The notes under the pieces: generated by a model | What the model saw: only the letters and a program-made list of their open reading frames with translations | What the model was told of the DNA's origin: nothing | Database searches by the model: none | Made by a program: the position numbers and the translations under genes | Part shown: piece after piece, positions 6,626 through 16,366 of the stretch | Layout: the number at the start of each line of letters is the position of its first letter | Numbering within the stretch: position 1 is the first letter of the stretch | Source of the DNA: Candidatus Binataceae bacterium | GTDB lineage: Bacteria > Desulfobacterota > Binatia > Binatales > Binataceae | Assembly (NCBI GenBank): GCA_015478645.1 | Contig: JADMIL010000004.1 | Span: 41,942 to 105,941, forward strand | Reading direction: 5' to 3' | DNA: 64,000 bases

Positions 6626-9600
6626 ATGATGAGATTTCCATCGATGATACGAACTATACGAAGCGCGGGGGCGGGGCGGAAGCGGCTTGCGACCCTGATT
6701 TTTGCGGGCTTGATTACGGCCGCCGCAGTCGCAATCGCGCAGGCGCAGTACCGGCCGATTCCGAACTACATTGGAATCGGCGCCGGGCAGGAATTCCGCA
6801 ACGACATCAATAATCATCTTTCCGGCGTTACACCGATAGCGCCGCGGATAGTGAGTATTCCGTTCGCGCAATTGCCAGCGGAGCAGGACGGCCAGGAGTA
6901 TTGGGTGCCCAATGCCACGCAGGCTAATCCTTGCACCGCCGGCGGATCAGGGGCGCTCGCGGTCGGGATACGGGGCCAGTGGAATTGCCTGTCCGGCGCG
7001 TCGGGCACGGCGCTCGGCGGCTTTCCGCTGACGGCGAACGTCAGTGCGGCGAGCCATAGTATCCAGAACTTGGCGGTGAATACGGCGACCGGTGATGCGC
7101 TCTCGCAGGGACAGTCGCACCTCAATGAGCTGGCACCGGCGCAGAACGTCTACAGCATGGGCAACAACAGGCTGCAATGGGTGCGCGGGGGCGCGCAGGC
7201 TCTCGACGCATTGAGCTATGGACAATCGGGCGCGCAACTCAACGGGCTGGATCTCAATAACAATCAGTTGGCTAATCTTTCGGCGGCGTCGGCCAGCGGA
7301 CAGGCCTTGGCTTACGCGCAGAATGGCGCGCAATTGACGACGAATCAGGCGGCGGGGGCGCTGGTCTCGTCGAGCCAGAACAACGCGAACGCCACGTCGG
7401 TGGCGATCAATGCACCGGCGGGGATCGTCGCCGGGAATGCGCTGGTGGCCAATATCTTCTGGGTCTCGCCGACTGGCACGTTCACGCCGCCGGCCGGATG
7501 GACGCAGATTCGCGCGGATGCGACCAGTGTGAGCTATGGCTTGACGGCTGGGGTGTTCTGCAAGGTCGCGACGGGCAGCGAGCCAGCGAATTACACGTTC
7601 GGCTTTTCGGTCGCGCAGAACGTGGTCGGATCGATCAGCCAGATCAGCGGGATCACTTGTGCGACTGACGGAAGTTCCGTGAGTGCGGGCGGCGCGAATA
7701 GTATTACCGCGCCGGCGTTCGCCACGACGCATAGCAGCGACTACGTGGTTGCGCAGGGGTCGTCGTACAACCCGGCTTCTTTTACCGCTTCGATCGGCGG
7801 TCGGCTGATTTCCGACGGGAACGCCAACGGCGATCTGTTGGTCACCGGACGTATCAATCCGGGCGTAAACGTCCCGGCGGTTGTCTATTCGGGGACGTTG
7901 GCGAACGTCTCGCTGGCCTCGCAAGTCGCCTTTGTCACTGCGACGACGATTCAATCGCTCCCGGTGCTGAGCGGGCAGATCGGCGCGTCGATTCAATCGC
8001 TGACCGCAAGCAATAGCCAGGTGCTCAACGTGCAGGCGGCGCCGTACAATGCGCAGGCCGACGGCAACACCGACGACGGTCCAGCGATTCAGCAGGCGAT
8101 TTACGACGCCGAAAGAGCGGTGCCGCCAACGTTTCCTAATCCGAATCTCTATCCGGGAGGCTTCGGGGCCGTCTATCTGCCACGTTCGGCGACGGGCAAA
8201 TGCTACGACATCGGCAAGCCGATCCGGGTGGCGTCGGGGGCGATCGAGATCAAGGGCGACGACGGCACGTGTATCCAGAAGCTGTATGCCGGGCCGACGA
8301 TTATCAACGAAGGCTGGGGCATCGACTTTCTCCAGTACGGTCCGGCGCTGGTCGGGACGGGGCAATCGCTGAGCACGGTTGGCTATTTAAGCAGTAATAC
8401 TAAAAACGGTTTCATCGATCTTGCGCAGTTGCTCGACACGACGCAGATCAATCTTGCGACTCGCTTTGCCAGCGGCTTCGATATTGAGTTCTGGATGGAG
8501 CAGACGACTACGTTGGGGGGCAACGTTTTTCGCTCGAATCCGAATAATCCTGGCGGCGGCAACGGGATGGTTTCGATCACCGCGTCCGGCGGCGCCGGAA
8601 ATCCGGTCGCGGCCAGCGTGAACACCACAGGCGGATTAGTCAGTCTGGCCGCGTGTCCTTCGCAGACCCAAAACACCGCCTACGACATGGCGCTCGATTG
8701 GGACGGCACGACCTACCGGCTGTTTCAGGGCGGCGTGCTGTGCTCGAGTGTGGCGTCGGCGAATGCGCCGGTGCTTGGGCCATTTGAATCGATGCAGCTA
8801 CCGGCGCTCGGCGGTTTTGACTATTGGATGGCGGGGGGCAATATAAGTAGCCCGTTTCAGGGCTATCTCGACTCGATGAGATTTGAATCGGTCTCGGAGC
8901 ATGTCGCGAACTACACGCCGCCGACCGCGCGCTTTGCGGCCGACGGCAACACGGTGCTGCTGCTCAACTGGGATGCGTCGCTCGATGGAACGCAACTCGG
9001 CTATACGCAGAACGCGGCGCCGGTCTATTTGCCGGTGTTGGGCGGCGGGCAAAATACGATCGGCACGTCGATGCATCTGCATAATCTGGAGCTTTGCGCC
9101 GACGATGGCCAAATGGCGCATCGCGGTGACGGCCTGTTCTCGCAGTGGGCGGTCGGTTCGGAAATCGACCACGTCAGTTGCTCGAATGCGGTCTATGCGG
9201 GGCTGAACTTCTACAACAATGACTTCGGCACGATTGAGCATAACAACACGGTGCTGAGCGGGATGCTCGGAATCCTCCACGGCGTCGCGTGGAATGGCGC
9301 GCGCGCCTACGACGATGCGATGGATTCTCAGTCAATTGCGTGTGAGGAGACGGTTGGCGACGGCGGTGGCGGCTTCCACGATAGTCATCAGCTATGCACG
9401 AATCGCGGCACGCTGCGCTATTGCAAGATGTACATGGGGGAGGCGTTCACCGGGCAGGTGGACTTTGAGAATTGCGATCAGGAGGCGGGCGATAGCAACT
9501 TCGTCGCGTCGGACCTGCTGCAAAACCCCCTGATTTCGCTGCAGTTCAATTCGCCCGATTTTGTCGGCGTCAGCGGCCATCCGTTTATCGAGCAGGACGG

Positions 9601-10375
9601 CGGCGGGATGGGACCGACGCTGGTCGCGCCGCAATTCCAGGGTGGTGGGACGGCGATCATCAATTACGGGCAGACGCCGAGCGCTCCGGCGGTACTGATC
9701 AATCCGACACTGCCGGCCGGCGTGCCACTGTCGAACAACCTTTCCTTCGTCGAAGTGATTGGATCGAACTCGATTCTGAGCGCGCTGCAACTCCAATCGG
9801 TGCCGACCTTCAGCGCCGGACTGAACCATATCGCGGTCAATGCGATCGCCAATCCGGCGCCGGCGTCGATCGCCGTGGTCGGCGCGACCGGCAGCACCGG
9901 CTACGGACCGTATTTCGTGGTCTGTCACGATATCAATGGCGGGGCGACGCTCCCGTCGAACTCGTCGAACACAGTGGCTAATGGGCCTGCGACGCTGAGC
10001 GGCAGTGACTATATCCGAGTGACCTGGACGGGCCTGACCGGTTGCGCCTCGTGGGATGTTCTCAAGGGCAGCCTCACGACTTCAATCGCGACCGCGCTGC
10101 CGGCCGGCACGACCTCGTACAACGATATCGGCGGATCGACCAGCGCGTACACGCCGCCCGTCCGCAACACTACTGGCGATATCAGTTATGGCTCTGTGCT
10201 GACCAGCGCCGGGATGACCTATGCGAATCTGCCTTCTCCGACGGTCAACGGTGGGCGTTTCTATTGCAGCGATTGCGATCCGCCGGCGAATCCACCGGCC
10301 GCCTGTACGCATACCGGGACCAAGACCGGCGCGTTCGCCGATGGCGTCAACGGCGTCTGGCTATGCGCACCGTGA
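6626..10375 (+). CDS. Giant tail-spike/adhesin with pectate-lyase-type beta helix and LamG-like insert
   Basis: A 1249-aa protein that closes the tail module. Residues 1-40 form a typical Sec signal peptide: a basic GAGRKRLATL start, a hydrophobic LIFAGLITAAAVAIA core and an AQA cleavage site. That is unusual for a tail fibre. Residues of about 130-240 are fibre-type repeats (DALSQGQS, DALSYGQSGAQL, ALAYAQNGAQL). About 245-440 is a beta domain with TPPAGWTQI. A pectate-lyase-superfamily beta helix starts near 475 (PYNAQADGNTDDGPAIQQAI). A LamG-like insert ends near 775 (DGNTVLLLNWD). Helix repeats follow to about 950, and a Cys-containing C-terminus closes it. It probably binds or cleaves a surface polysaccharide. 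The start could be 6626 or the ATG at 6644. Confidence 0.82.
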   Translation: MMRFPSMIRTIRSAGAGRKRLATLIFAGLITAAAVAIAQAQYRPIPNYIGIGAGQEFRNDINNHLSGVTPIAPRIVSIPFAQLPAEQDGQEYWVPNATQANPCTAGGSGALAVGIRGQWNCLSGASGTALGGFPLTANVSAASHSIQNLAVNTATGDALSQGQSHLNELAPAQNVYSMGNNRLQWVRGGAQALDALSYGQSGAQLNGLDLNNNQLANLSAASASGQALAYAQNGAQLTTNQAAGALVSSSQNNANATSVAINAPAGIVAGNALVANIFWVSPTGTFTPPAGWTQIRADATSVSYGLTAGVFCKVATGSEPANYTFGFSVAQNVVGSISQISGITCATDGSSVSAGGANSITAPAFATTHSSDYVVAQGSSYNPASFTASIGGRLISDGNANGDLLVTGRINPGVNVPAVVYSGTLANVSLASQVAFVTATTIQSLPVLSGQIGASIQSLTASNSQVLNVQAAPYNAQADGNTDDGPAIQQAIYDAERAVPPTFPNPNLYPGGFGAVYLPRSATGKCYDIGKPIRVASGAIEIKGDDGTCIQKLYAGPTIINEGWGIDFLQYGPALVGTGQSLSTVGYLSSNTKNGFIDLAQLLDTTQINLATRFASGFDIEFWMEQTTTLGGNVFRSNPNNPGGGNGMVSITASGGAGNPVAASVNTTGGLVSLAACPSQTQNTAYDMALDWDGTTYRLFQGGVLCSSVASANAPVLGPFESMQLPALGGFDYWMAGGNISSPFQGYLDSMRFESVSEHVANYTPPTARFAADGNTVLLLNWDASLDGTQLGYTQNAAPVYLPVLGGGQNTIGTSMHLHNLELCADDGQMAHRGDGLFSQWAVGSEIDHVSCSNAVYAGLNFYNNDFGTIEHNNTVLSGMLGILHGVAWNGARAYDDAMDSQSIACEETVGDGGGGFHDSHQLCTNRGTLRYCKMYMGEAFTGQVDFENCDQEAGDSNFVASDLLQNPLISLQFNSPDFVGVSGHPFIEQDGGGMGPTLVAPQFQGGGTAIINYGQTPSAPAVLINPTLPAGVPLSNNLSFVEVIGSNSILSALQLQSVPTFSAGLNHIAVNAIANPAPASIAVVGATGSTGYGPYFVVCHDINGGATLPSNSSNTVANGPATLSGSDYIRVTWTGLTGCASWDVLKGSLTTSIATALPAGTTSYNDIGGSTSAYTPPVRNTTGDISYGSVLTSAGMTYANLPSPTVNGGRFYCSDCDPPANPPAACTHTGTKTGAFADGVNGVWLCAP

Positions 10376-10448
10376 GGGTGTGGGGTGCGCGGGCATGGGA
10401 CGCGGGCAAGTCTGCGCAGCAGCGATTAATAAAAAAGAGGACAGGCAA

Positions 10449-10471
10449 GTGGAACCTCTGAGAGGTTCCAC
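10449..10471. terminator. Perfect hairpin in the convergent gap after the tail module
   Basis: A 9-bp perfect inverted repeat (GTGGAACCT / AGGTTCCAC) with a 5-base CTGAG loop lies between two converging genes, so it may terminate both. No T-run follows on either strand, which weakens that call. The arms share GGAACCTCTG with the ends of the repeat family found at 21251, so it may be an internally deleted copy of that element. Confidence 0.45.
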
Positions 10472-10549
10472 ACCTCCCGCAATAATCAGATGCGGGTCTG
10501 CTGCGGCCCTCGTTAGAGACGATTGAATCGGGCGCAGCGGGCACGGGGT

Positions 10550-11932
10550 TCAGGCGAATTTCAGTTTAAGGACAGGCGAGACGCGGAGGGCCGCACCCGA
10601 CCATCCGATGCCCGCGAAGATCGCCAGTAGCGGAATCGCGGGCATCCGGTAGCGGGCGTAGGCTTCCGCTCCCGCAGCCAGCGCGATCATCGCGAGCGCG
10701 AGGCCCAGGGGAATAAGCACGACGGCGACCTCGCGGGCGGACTTGCGGCGCACGGCGACCAGCGCAAAGGCCACGCCAATCCAGGTAAGGGCGGTCAGCG
10801 CCAGTTGGAATATCACCAGCACAGTGAGTAATGGCGAATGCAATAGTTGATGGATTCTCGTACTCAATTGCCCGGTCGCGGCTAAATATACCGTCGCGCC
10901 GGCGTGAGTGCCGAGTAGTTCATTGAGACTGCCGCGGTCGGGCACCACGGCCAGCCACAGGAACGATCGCAGAGTCATCTCGATGGCGCCGCCCGGATCG
11001 TGGAGGAGAATTTGCTCGGCGTCGGCCGTCATACGCGAATCGAGCGCGGCCGGAGTGTCGGGATAATCGCGCGCGTCGGGCAGTCCAAGGCGGCGTGCGA
11101 GATCATCCATCACGGCGGAAAAGTCCTTGTGGCCGCGGTACCAGATGACGCCGCCGGCCTTGAAGTAGTAAAGATCGATGGCGACGTCGTTGCTGACCGT
11201 CCAGACGCCAGTGCGCGCGGCATTGCGGGCGGCCCATCCGGCGCAAGTCAGTGCCGGCAGGGCGAAAGCCAGCAATGCCACCGCGGCCATCTGGCGCCGG
11301 CTGATCGCCGGCAGCATCAGAACCGGTAGCGGCGCGAGAATCGGCAGCAGCAGGCCCACCGGCCGCACTATGATCGCAAGCGCGAGCAACGCGGCGGCCG
11401 CGAAGATAGCGGCGAGCGCGCGCGCGTCAGATCTGCGGCGCGCGATTACCCACAACTGGGTAATGACGGCTACTGCAATAAGCGCCTGAAATAGTACATC
11501 GGAGAGAATTCGCGAGCCCTCCACGATCGATGAGAGGTCCAGCGCCACGATCGCTTCGGCGATTGCAGCGGCGCGAAGATCCCACCATACGGCGACGAAG
11601 TAGCCGACGGTGAGGCAGAGCGCCGCGCCGATCAGCGCCTGCACGGCGACCATCATGCGCAGCGACGGTAATACGGCCAGCAACAGCGGATAGCCGGGCG
11701 TGCGTAAGATCTCGGCGCCGGCGCAATGCCCGTCGACCAGCCGTGCGAAGCCGCATCCCGCGCGCAGGCCCTGCGCCAGCTCGACGTAGCGAGGCGAGTC
11801 GGCGTTAGCCATCGCCCACGCCGATCCGGGCCGCATCAGCGGAGCGAGGCGCAGCGCCAGTGCGAGCAGCGCCAGCGCCAAAAGAATCCAGACGCATCGC
11901 GCGCGGCGATCGATCGCGCGGTCCGCGGACAT
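10550..11932 (-). CDS. GT39/PMT-like integral membrane glycosyltransferase
   Basis: A 460-aa polytopic membrane protein. It starts with a hydrophobic helix (CVWILLALALLALALRL), then a periplasmic-loop motif NADSPRYVELAQGL and RTPGYPLLLAVLP, the arrangement of GT39/ArnT-type transferases that use polyprenyl-linked sugars. About ten further hydrophobic segments follow, the last near the C-terminus (MPAIPLLAIFAGIGW). The acidic residue in the first loop matches the family's catalytic region. The start at 11932 is chosen because AAGG precedes it and it avoids overlapping the upstream gene, which ends at 11962. An in-frame ATG at 12004 is possible. It is a close paralogue of the frameshifted gene just upstream. 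The acceptor, lipid or protein, is unknown. Confidence 0.75.
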   Translation of the reverse strand: MSADRAIDRRARCVWILLALALLALALRLAPLMRPGSAWAMANADSPRYVELAQGLRAGCGFARLVDGHCAGAEILRTPGYPLLLAVLPSLRMMVAVQALIGAALCLTVGYFVAVWWDLRAAAIAEAIVALDLSSIVEGSRILSDVLFQALIAVAVITQLWVIARRRSDARALAAIFAAAALLALAIIVRPVGLLLPILAPLPVLMLPAISRRQMAAVALLAFALPALTCAGWAARNAARTGVWTVSNDVAIDLYYFKAGGVIWYRGHKDFSAVMDDLARRLGLPDARDYPDTPAALDSRMTADAEQILLHDPGGAIEMTLRSFLWLAVVPDRGSLNELLGTHAGATVYLAATGQLSTRIHQLLHSPLLTVLVIFQLALTALTWIGVAFALVAVRRKSAREVAVVLIPLGLALAMIALAAGAEAYARYRMPAIPLLAIFAGIGWSGAALRVSPVLKLKFA

Positions 11933-11961
11933 CGAGGAACCTTGCGGGGGACCACCGGGCG

Positions 11962-13343
11962 TCAATCGATCGTCTCGCGAGTCATGCGTACGGCGTTCGA
12001 CCATCCAACCCCCGCCAGCCTCGCGAGGAACGGGATCGCGGGAGTCCGCATACGCCCGGTGGCTTCCGGGCCAGCGGCCAAAACCATCATCAGCATTGCA
12101 ACTACCAGCGGAATGAGTAGGAGAAATGCCGGGGTGGCTTGCTCTTTTAGGAGTGCCAGGACTGCGCGCACGACACCGACCCAGACAAAGATCATCATCA
12201 GAACATCGAGTATGATTAGCTCGGTCAGCGCGCGCGAATGGAATAGATCATGTAGCCGGCGTGTAATTCCAATGGCGGCCGGATACGTCACCGAGGTGCC
12301 GCCGTACAGCCCAAGAAATACGTTCAGATCGCTGCGGTCGGGAACAATGGTGAGCCAGAGAAACGATCGAATCGTCATCCGCACGGTGGCGATCGGGTCG
12401 GCGGTGAGTATGTGGATACTGCGGCGAATCGTTTCGTGGTAGAGCTCGGGCGAGTAGTACTCTGAAGGTTTTGGGAGGCCCGGTGCGTGAGCGAGAGAAT
12501 TTATCGCGTCGGCCAGGGTACCACCTTCATGCACCCAAATGACGCCGCCAGCGCGGTAGTAATAAAGGTTGATGGCTCCGATTGTACTGAGCGTCCAAAT
12601 GCCGGTGCTACGGCCGTTGCGAATTACCCAGGACCCCGCGATCAGCGCCGGCAGGAGGAAGGCGGCGGCACCAAGAGCTAGCTTGCGTTTGAGTTCGGCT
12701 TCGCGGACGAACACGACCGGAACCGGCGCGAGCAGCGGCAGCAGAAAACCGATGGGCCGCACGAGCGCCGCCACACCCAGAATTAGCGCCGCGCCGAGGA
12801 TGCACAGCGTGGCCGCGCGATTAAGGCGAGGCAACAACGCCGCCGAAAGGCCTAGCAGCGCAGCCGCAGTCAATAAATTTGGAATAGGCATTCGGTCATC
12901 AGGCTGCCGCTGGCGACGATTGACGGAAGGTCGCAGGCCAGGAGCAGTGCGGCGATGGCGCCGGCCGCGATGCCCCAGCGACGGTAGACAAAAGTTCCCA
13001 GGAGCGAGCAGATCGCCGCGGACAGGCAGGCTTGCAACGCGATCGCGAATCGCGGCGACGGCATCAGGCGCAGGAAAACCGGATATCCAGGGGTGCGCAA
13101 GGTCTCCGGCGGGGCGCATTTTGAGTCCACCAGGCGGGCGAATCCGCAGCCATGGCGTAACCCGTCGGCCAACTCTGTGTACTGGACCGAATCGTACGAT
13201 GAAAATGCCCAGCTGATACCCGGGCGCGCCAAGGTCAGGAGGCGCAGGCCCAGGGCAAGCAAGGTAATCGCATACAGTAGCGCGCGGGCTTTAACGGATG
13301 GGCGCAGTGACGCGGTAGTCACAAGGCCTCCGGTCGCACGCAA
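11962..13343 (-). pseudogene. Frameshifted GT39/PMT-like membrane glycosyltransferase
   Basis: This is a paralogue of the neighbouring 460-aa gene, broken in two frames. The first 157 residues (SYDSVQYTELADGL, RTPGYPVFLRLMP) run to a stop at 12870. The rest continues in another frame from about 12890 (LLTAAALLGLSAALL, VRPIGFLLPLLAPVPVV, then RMRTPAIPFLARLAGVGW). Alignment with the paralogue shows no missing block, only a one-base loss in the AAATTT run near 12875-12881 (coding strand CAAATTTATTG). The two parts together would be about 460 aa. Either a true disabling mutation or a sequencing error in a short homopolymer would explain it. The sequence does not phase correctly for a canonical -1 slippery heptamer. 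Confidence 0.75.
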
Positions 13344-13377
13344 TGCGGCGAAGCATGACGATCGATGACGCGGCGGG

Positions 13378-15759
13378 TCACGGCTTGACCGGCGGCACCG
13401 GAGCAGCTGGCGGCGCGGCGGGTGCGCCGCCTTCAGAGACCGCCGTGGCGGCGGCGACTCCGGCAGCGACTCCGGCGGCGCCGGCGGCGGCCTGCGCGAT
13501 CGGCGTGAGTCCGGTGTGGGGATCGGCAGCGCCCGTGGCGCCAGCTGCGGCGGGGGTGGCCGACGCGTGATCTGCGCCGTCGGCGGCGTCCGCGCCGCGG
13601 CTTTTGTCGGGAGCGGCGGCCGACGCGCCTTCCCCGGCAGTGCGCTCGGCCACGGCCTGCAGCGCGGGCGTGCCTTGCATCGCCAGGCGCAGACCGGGCT
13701 CGCGATCGATAGCGTCGACCAGGCGGCGCGCGATTTCGTCGGCGCTCTGCACGGCGCTCTGCAGGGGCACCGGATAGCGCACGATGATCTCGAGCCCGGC
13801 CACGCCCAGGCGCAGGCGGCTCTGCGGACGGGGAGTCTCGAAGCGGACGTTGAGGGTGGATTCGGTGTTGCGGTAATCGCGCTGGACGGCGTCGCGATAG
13901 CGCGCGAAGACCGCGCCGACCACCTCCTCGAGGCGTTTCTCCGCCAGCCGGTAGTCGCAGTCGGGAGCCAGCGTGAGGCGCAGTTCGTTCCAGGAGTAAT
14001 TCGAGCCCGGAATCTGTTTGAAGAAATTGCCGTTGAACTGGAACACCGTCGAGTTGGGAAAGACCACCACGCGGCCGGTCGGCTGGCGTCCGTCGGCGTC
14101 CTCCGAAAGCTCCATCAGGGTGAGCTTCAAGAGCCCGGTCTCGAGCACGTCACCGGTGATGCCGGAAAGCTGTACGCGCTCGCCCACGCGCACGCCAAAG
14201 CGGCCGCTCAAATAGAAATAGCCGGCAAACGACAGGATGACGTTCTGCAGCGTAATCGCGATGCCGGCCGCCGCAAAGCCCATCACGGTGCCGAGCGTGC
14301 CCAGCTCATTGGCAAAGTCGAAAACCAGTATGAGTGCGATAATCACGGCGACCGCCAGGCGCCGCACCTGCATCAATTGATGGCGGCGCGACAGGTCGAC
14401 GACGTAGCGAAAGGTGAGCGCGCGCCAGATGAAGGCCCCGGCAAAAACAATCGCGAGCAGCGCACCGAGTCCAAGCAGACGCATCATCAGCGTGCGCAAT
14501 TCTTCGTGAACCTGGGAACTGAGCGCCGTCCGCCAGCGCGCGAGATTGGCGTTGTAGAGATTGAGCAGGACGATCGTCTTGGCCAGCGGCAGAATCGCGC
14601 TCGAGACCAGCTTGTGCCGCGCGTTCAGGGCCTGGAAGAGCTGCTGGCTCTGGCGCAGGGTGGCGATATCGCTCGAAGCGGTGGCGGCGGCCGCGCGCAC
14701 GCCTTGTTGATCGATATCGTGCAGGGTCGCGAGCAGCGGTGCGCGCTGGGTTTCGGTCGCGGCGAGGAGCTGGCGGGTGAGCGCCATGGCATCGGCGATC
14801 GTCTGATCTTTGCGCTGGAGGCGCAAAATCGCGTCGAGGCTGCCGAAGAAGCCGTCGGACGGCGCGCGGGCCGCGGCGGGCGCAGACGCCGGAACGCTAA
14901 GCGCGGGCGCCGGCGCGCCGGCCACCAGCGTGGTCGGCGCCGCCTGGCCCTGCGTAACGGCGACCGGCCGCACCGAGCGCTCGAGTTCGTCGATTTGTCC
15001 GCTGAGGCCGGTCTCGACGCCGGTTGCGGCCAACCCGGCGCCGCCCTCGAATTCGATCAGCGCGTTGAGCAAATCGACGTGCGACTGCGCCAGATCGAGT
15101 TCGCCCTGGGTGGCGACGATTTCGCGCGTGAGGCGATCGCGATCGTGCTTGGCGGCTTTCTGCAACCGCGCACGCAAATCCTTGAGATGGGCCTGGCTGG
15201 CGTCGATCGCGGCCTGCGCCTGAGCGCGGCGCGCGACCAATTGGTTATAGTCCGTGCCATCGACGCCGGCCCGCGGGCCAGGGGCGGCCGCCGCCCCGAT
15301 ACTGGCGGCTGGATTCCGCGCTCCGCCGTCAGCCCTGATCAGGTCGGCCGCGGCGCGCGCATACTCGAAAGCCATCGTCAGCACTTCGCCGGCCATCTGG
15401 CGATCGTCGGCGACGAACAGGATCTCCACCGGGTCGTGCGCCGTCTGCACCTCGATCGCCAGATGACGACTCCAGCCGATGACCGCGCTCAGATAGGTGA
15501 TGACGCCGGCGCGCGCGGCCGCCGCGGGATCGAGGGCCGCCGCCGGGGCAATCGCCGTGGCGCCGGCCGACGGTGCGACGGACGGCGCGGGTGATCGCGC
15601 CGCACTCGCCTCGGCGGCCATTGACGCGGGCGATGCGGCGGGCGAGGCGATCACCGTCGGCGTCGCCGCGGCCGCACCGCCAAGCGGCACGCCGAGGATC
15701 GCCGCGATGAGCGCGCTCGCAAGCGCGATCGCGGTGCGGATATGACGTGGATGAAACAT
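13378..15759 (-). CDS. MscS-family mechanosensitive channel, large form
   Basis: A 793-aa channel. Residues 1-32 are a signal peptide (IALASALIAAILGVPLG, cleavage near AAA). About 35-80 is an Ala/Pro/Ser-rich linker. About 165-225 is a helical, probably coiled-coil periplasmic region. Transmembrane helices lie near 428-448 and 467-488. The pore-lining MscS helix (GTVMGFAAAGIAITLQNVIL) lies at about 490-510, followed by the beta domain (GERVQLSGITGDV; VVVFPNSTVF). The last 70 residues are an Ala/Gly/Pro-rich tail. Such channels release solutes on hypo-osmotic shock. The length with a periplasmic domain resembles MscK/YbdG-type variants rather than short MscS. A long antisense frame over this gene is a GC artefact. 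Confidence 0.88.
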   Translation of the reverse strand: MFHPRHIRTAIALASALIAAILGVPLGGAAAATPTVIASPAASPASMAAEASAARSPAPSVAPSAGATAIAPAAALDPAAAARAGVITYLSAVIGWSRHLAIEVQTAHDPVEILFVADDRQMAGEVLTMAFEYARAAADLIRADGGARNPAASIGAAAAPGPRAGVDGTDYNQLVARRAQAQAAIDASQAHLKDLRARLQKAAKHDRDRLTREIVATQGELDLAQSHVDLLNALIEFEGGAGLAATGVETGLSGQIDELERSVRPVAVTQGQAAPTTLVAGAPAPALSVPASAPAAARAPSDGFFGSLDAILRLQRKDQTIADAMALTRQLLAATETQRAPLLATLHDIDQQGVRAAAATASSDIATLRQSQQLFQALNARHKLVSSAILPLAKTIVLLNLYNANLARWRTALSSQVHEELRTLMMRLLGLGALLAIVFAGAFIWRALTFRYVVDLSRRHQLMQVRRLAVAVIIALILVFDFANELGTLGTVMGFAAAGIAITLQNVILSFAGYFYLSGRFGVRVGERVQLSGITGDVLETGLLKLTLMELSEDADGRQPTGRVVVFPNSTVFQFNGNFFKQIPGSNYSWNELRLTLAPDCDYRLAEKRLEEVVGAVFARYRDAVQRDYRNTESTLNVRFETPRPQSRLRLGVAGLEIIVRYPVPLQSAVQSADEIARRLVDAIDREPGLRLAMQGTPALQAVAERTAGEGASAAAPDKSRGADAADGADHASATPAAAGATGAADPHTGLTPIAQAAAGAAGVAAGVAAATAVSEGGAPAAPPAAPVPPVKP

Positions 15760-15920
15760 CGCGAACGCCGATTAGATTATCATTTGCCACCTGGCGCATC
15801 GATTGTTGCGCGACCTGCGCGGTTTGCGCGGATCGCCTAGCAACACCCCTCAGCGTCGCGTCGCGCGCCATGACCGATCGCATGAGAGCAGCGCCCGAAG
15901 AAATTTTTCGCGCCGCAAAA

Positions 15921-15956
15921 AGAAAGAGGCAGGCAGTGGGGAGCCTGCCTGCCTCC
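15921..15956 (-). terminator. Rho-independent terminator of the small exported protein gene
   Basis: Read on the - strand, a GC-rich stem (GAGGCAGGC pairing with GCCTGCCTC, arms at 15926-15934 and 15947-15955) is followed by a T-rich run (TTTCTTTTT on the - strand, + strand A-run from about 15916). It lies 60 bases past the stop of the 116-aa gene, the expected place. Confidence 0.75.
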
Positions 15957-16015
15957 GGGGAAGGGAACGAAATGCGAGCGCTTGCGGGGTTCGCGCGCCT
16001 CGCCAGCGCGAAGAC

Positions 16016-16366
16016 TCAGCGTGAAACGCGCAGCGGCGCAATCAAGTTGGGAGTTTCGGGCAGCGTGGCCTCACCCTTTTCGGCATGGGCGACGGCTTCA
16101 TCGTAATGGCCGAAGTCGTACATGCGCTCGGCCGCAAAATACTCGTGCTCGGCCTTGGGGCTGTAGAAGGCGTGCCTTTCCGCCGCCTGCAAATGCAGAT
16201 GCAGTTCGAACAATTGCCACAGGACCTGATCCTGGGTCGGCACGACCTCGGCGGTAACCTCCTGCATCTGCCCGGCCGGAGGATCAAACGACCAGGCGGG
16301 TACGACCGCGGCGCCGGCGATCGCGATCGCCGCGACGATCGAAGCTGAGGTGCGAACAACTCTCAT
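16016..16366 (-). CDS. Small exported protein of unknown function
   Basis: A 116-aa protein with a clear signal peptide: MRVVRTSASIVAAIAIAGAA followed by VVPAWS, with cleavage predicted after WS. The mature part, about 90 residues, is helical and His/Glu-rich (LWQLFELHLHLQAAERHAFY, YDFGHYDEAVAHAEKGEA), resembling a TPR-like or small metal-binding periplasmic protein. The start at 16366 is preferred over a longer frame from 16447 because it places the signal peptide at the N-terminus and has CAGGAA upstream. No close family is recognised. It stands alone with its own terminator, downstream of glnA. Confidence 0.65.
   Translation of the reverse strand: MRVVRTSASIVAAIAIAGAAVVPAWSFDPPAGQMQEVTAEVVPTQDQVLWQLFELHLHLQAAERHAFYSPKAEHEYFAAERMYDFGHYDEAVAHAEKGEATLPETPNLIAPLRVSR

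Noticed and set aside
1..10375. Complete prophage
   Set aside because: Only tail genes are visible. No integrase, capsid, terminase or lysis genes are in the window, so a prophage, a tailocin or a remnant cannot be told apart.
12870..12892. Programmed -1 frameshift in the GT39 paralogue
   Set aside because: The CAAATTTATTG stretch looks slippery, but its zero-frame codons (CAA ATT TAT) do not match the X XXY YYZ phase, and the paralogue needs no shift.
13516..15594. Long + strand open frame antisense to the MscS gene
   Set aside because: The product is Arg/Gly/Ala/Asp-rich with no domain, and the opposite strand encodes a clear MscS channel. High GC makes such mirror frames common.
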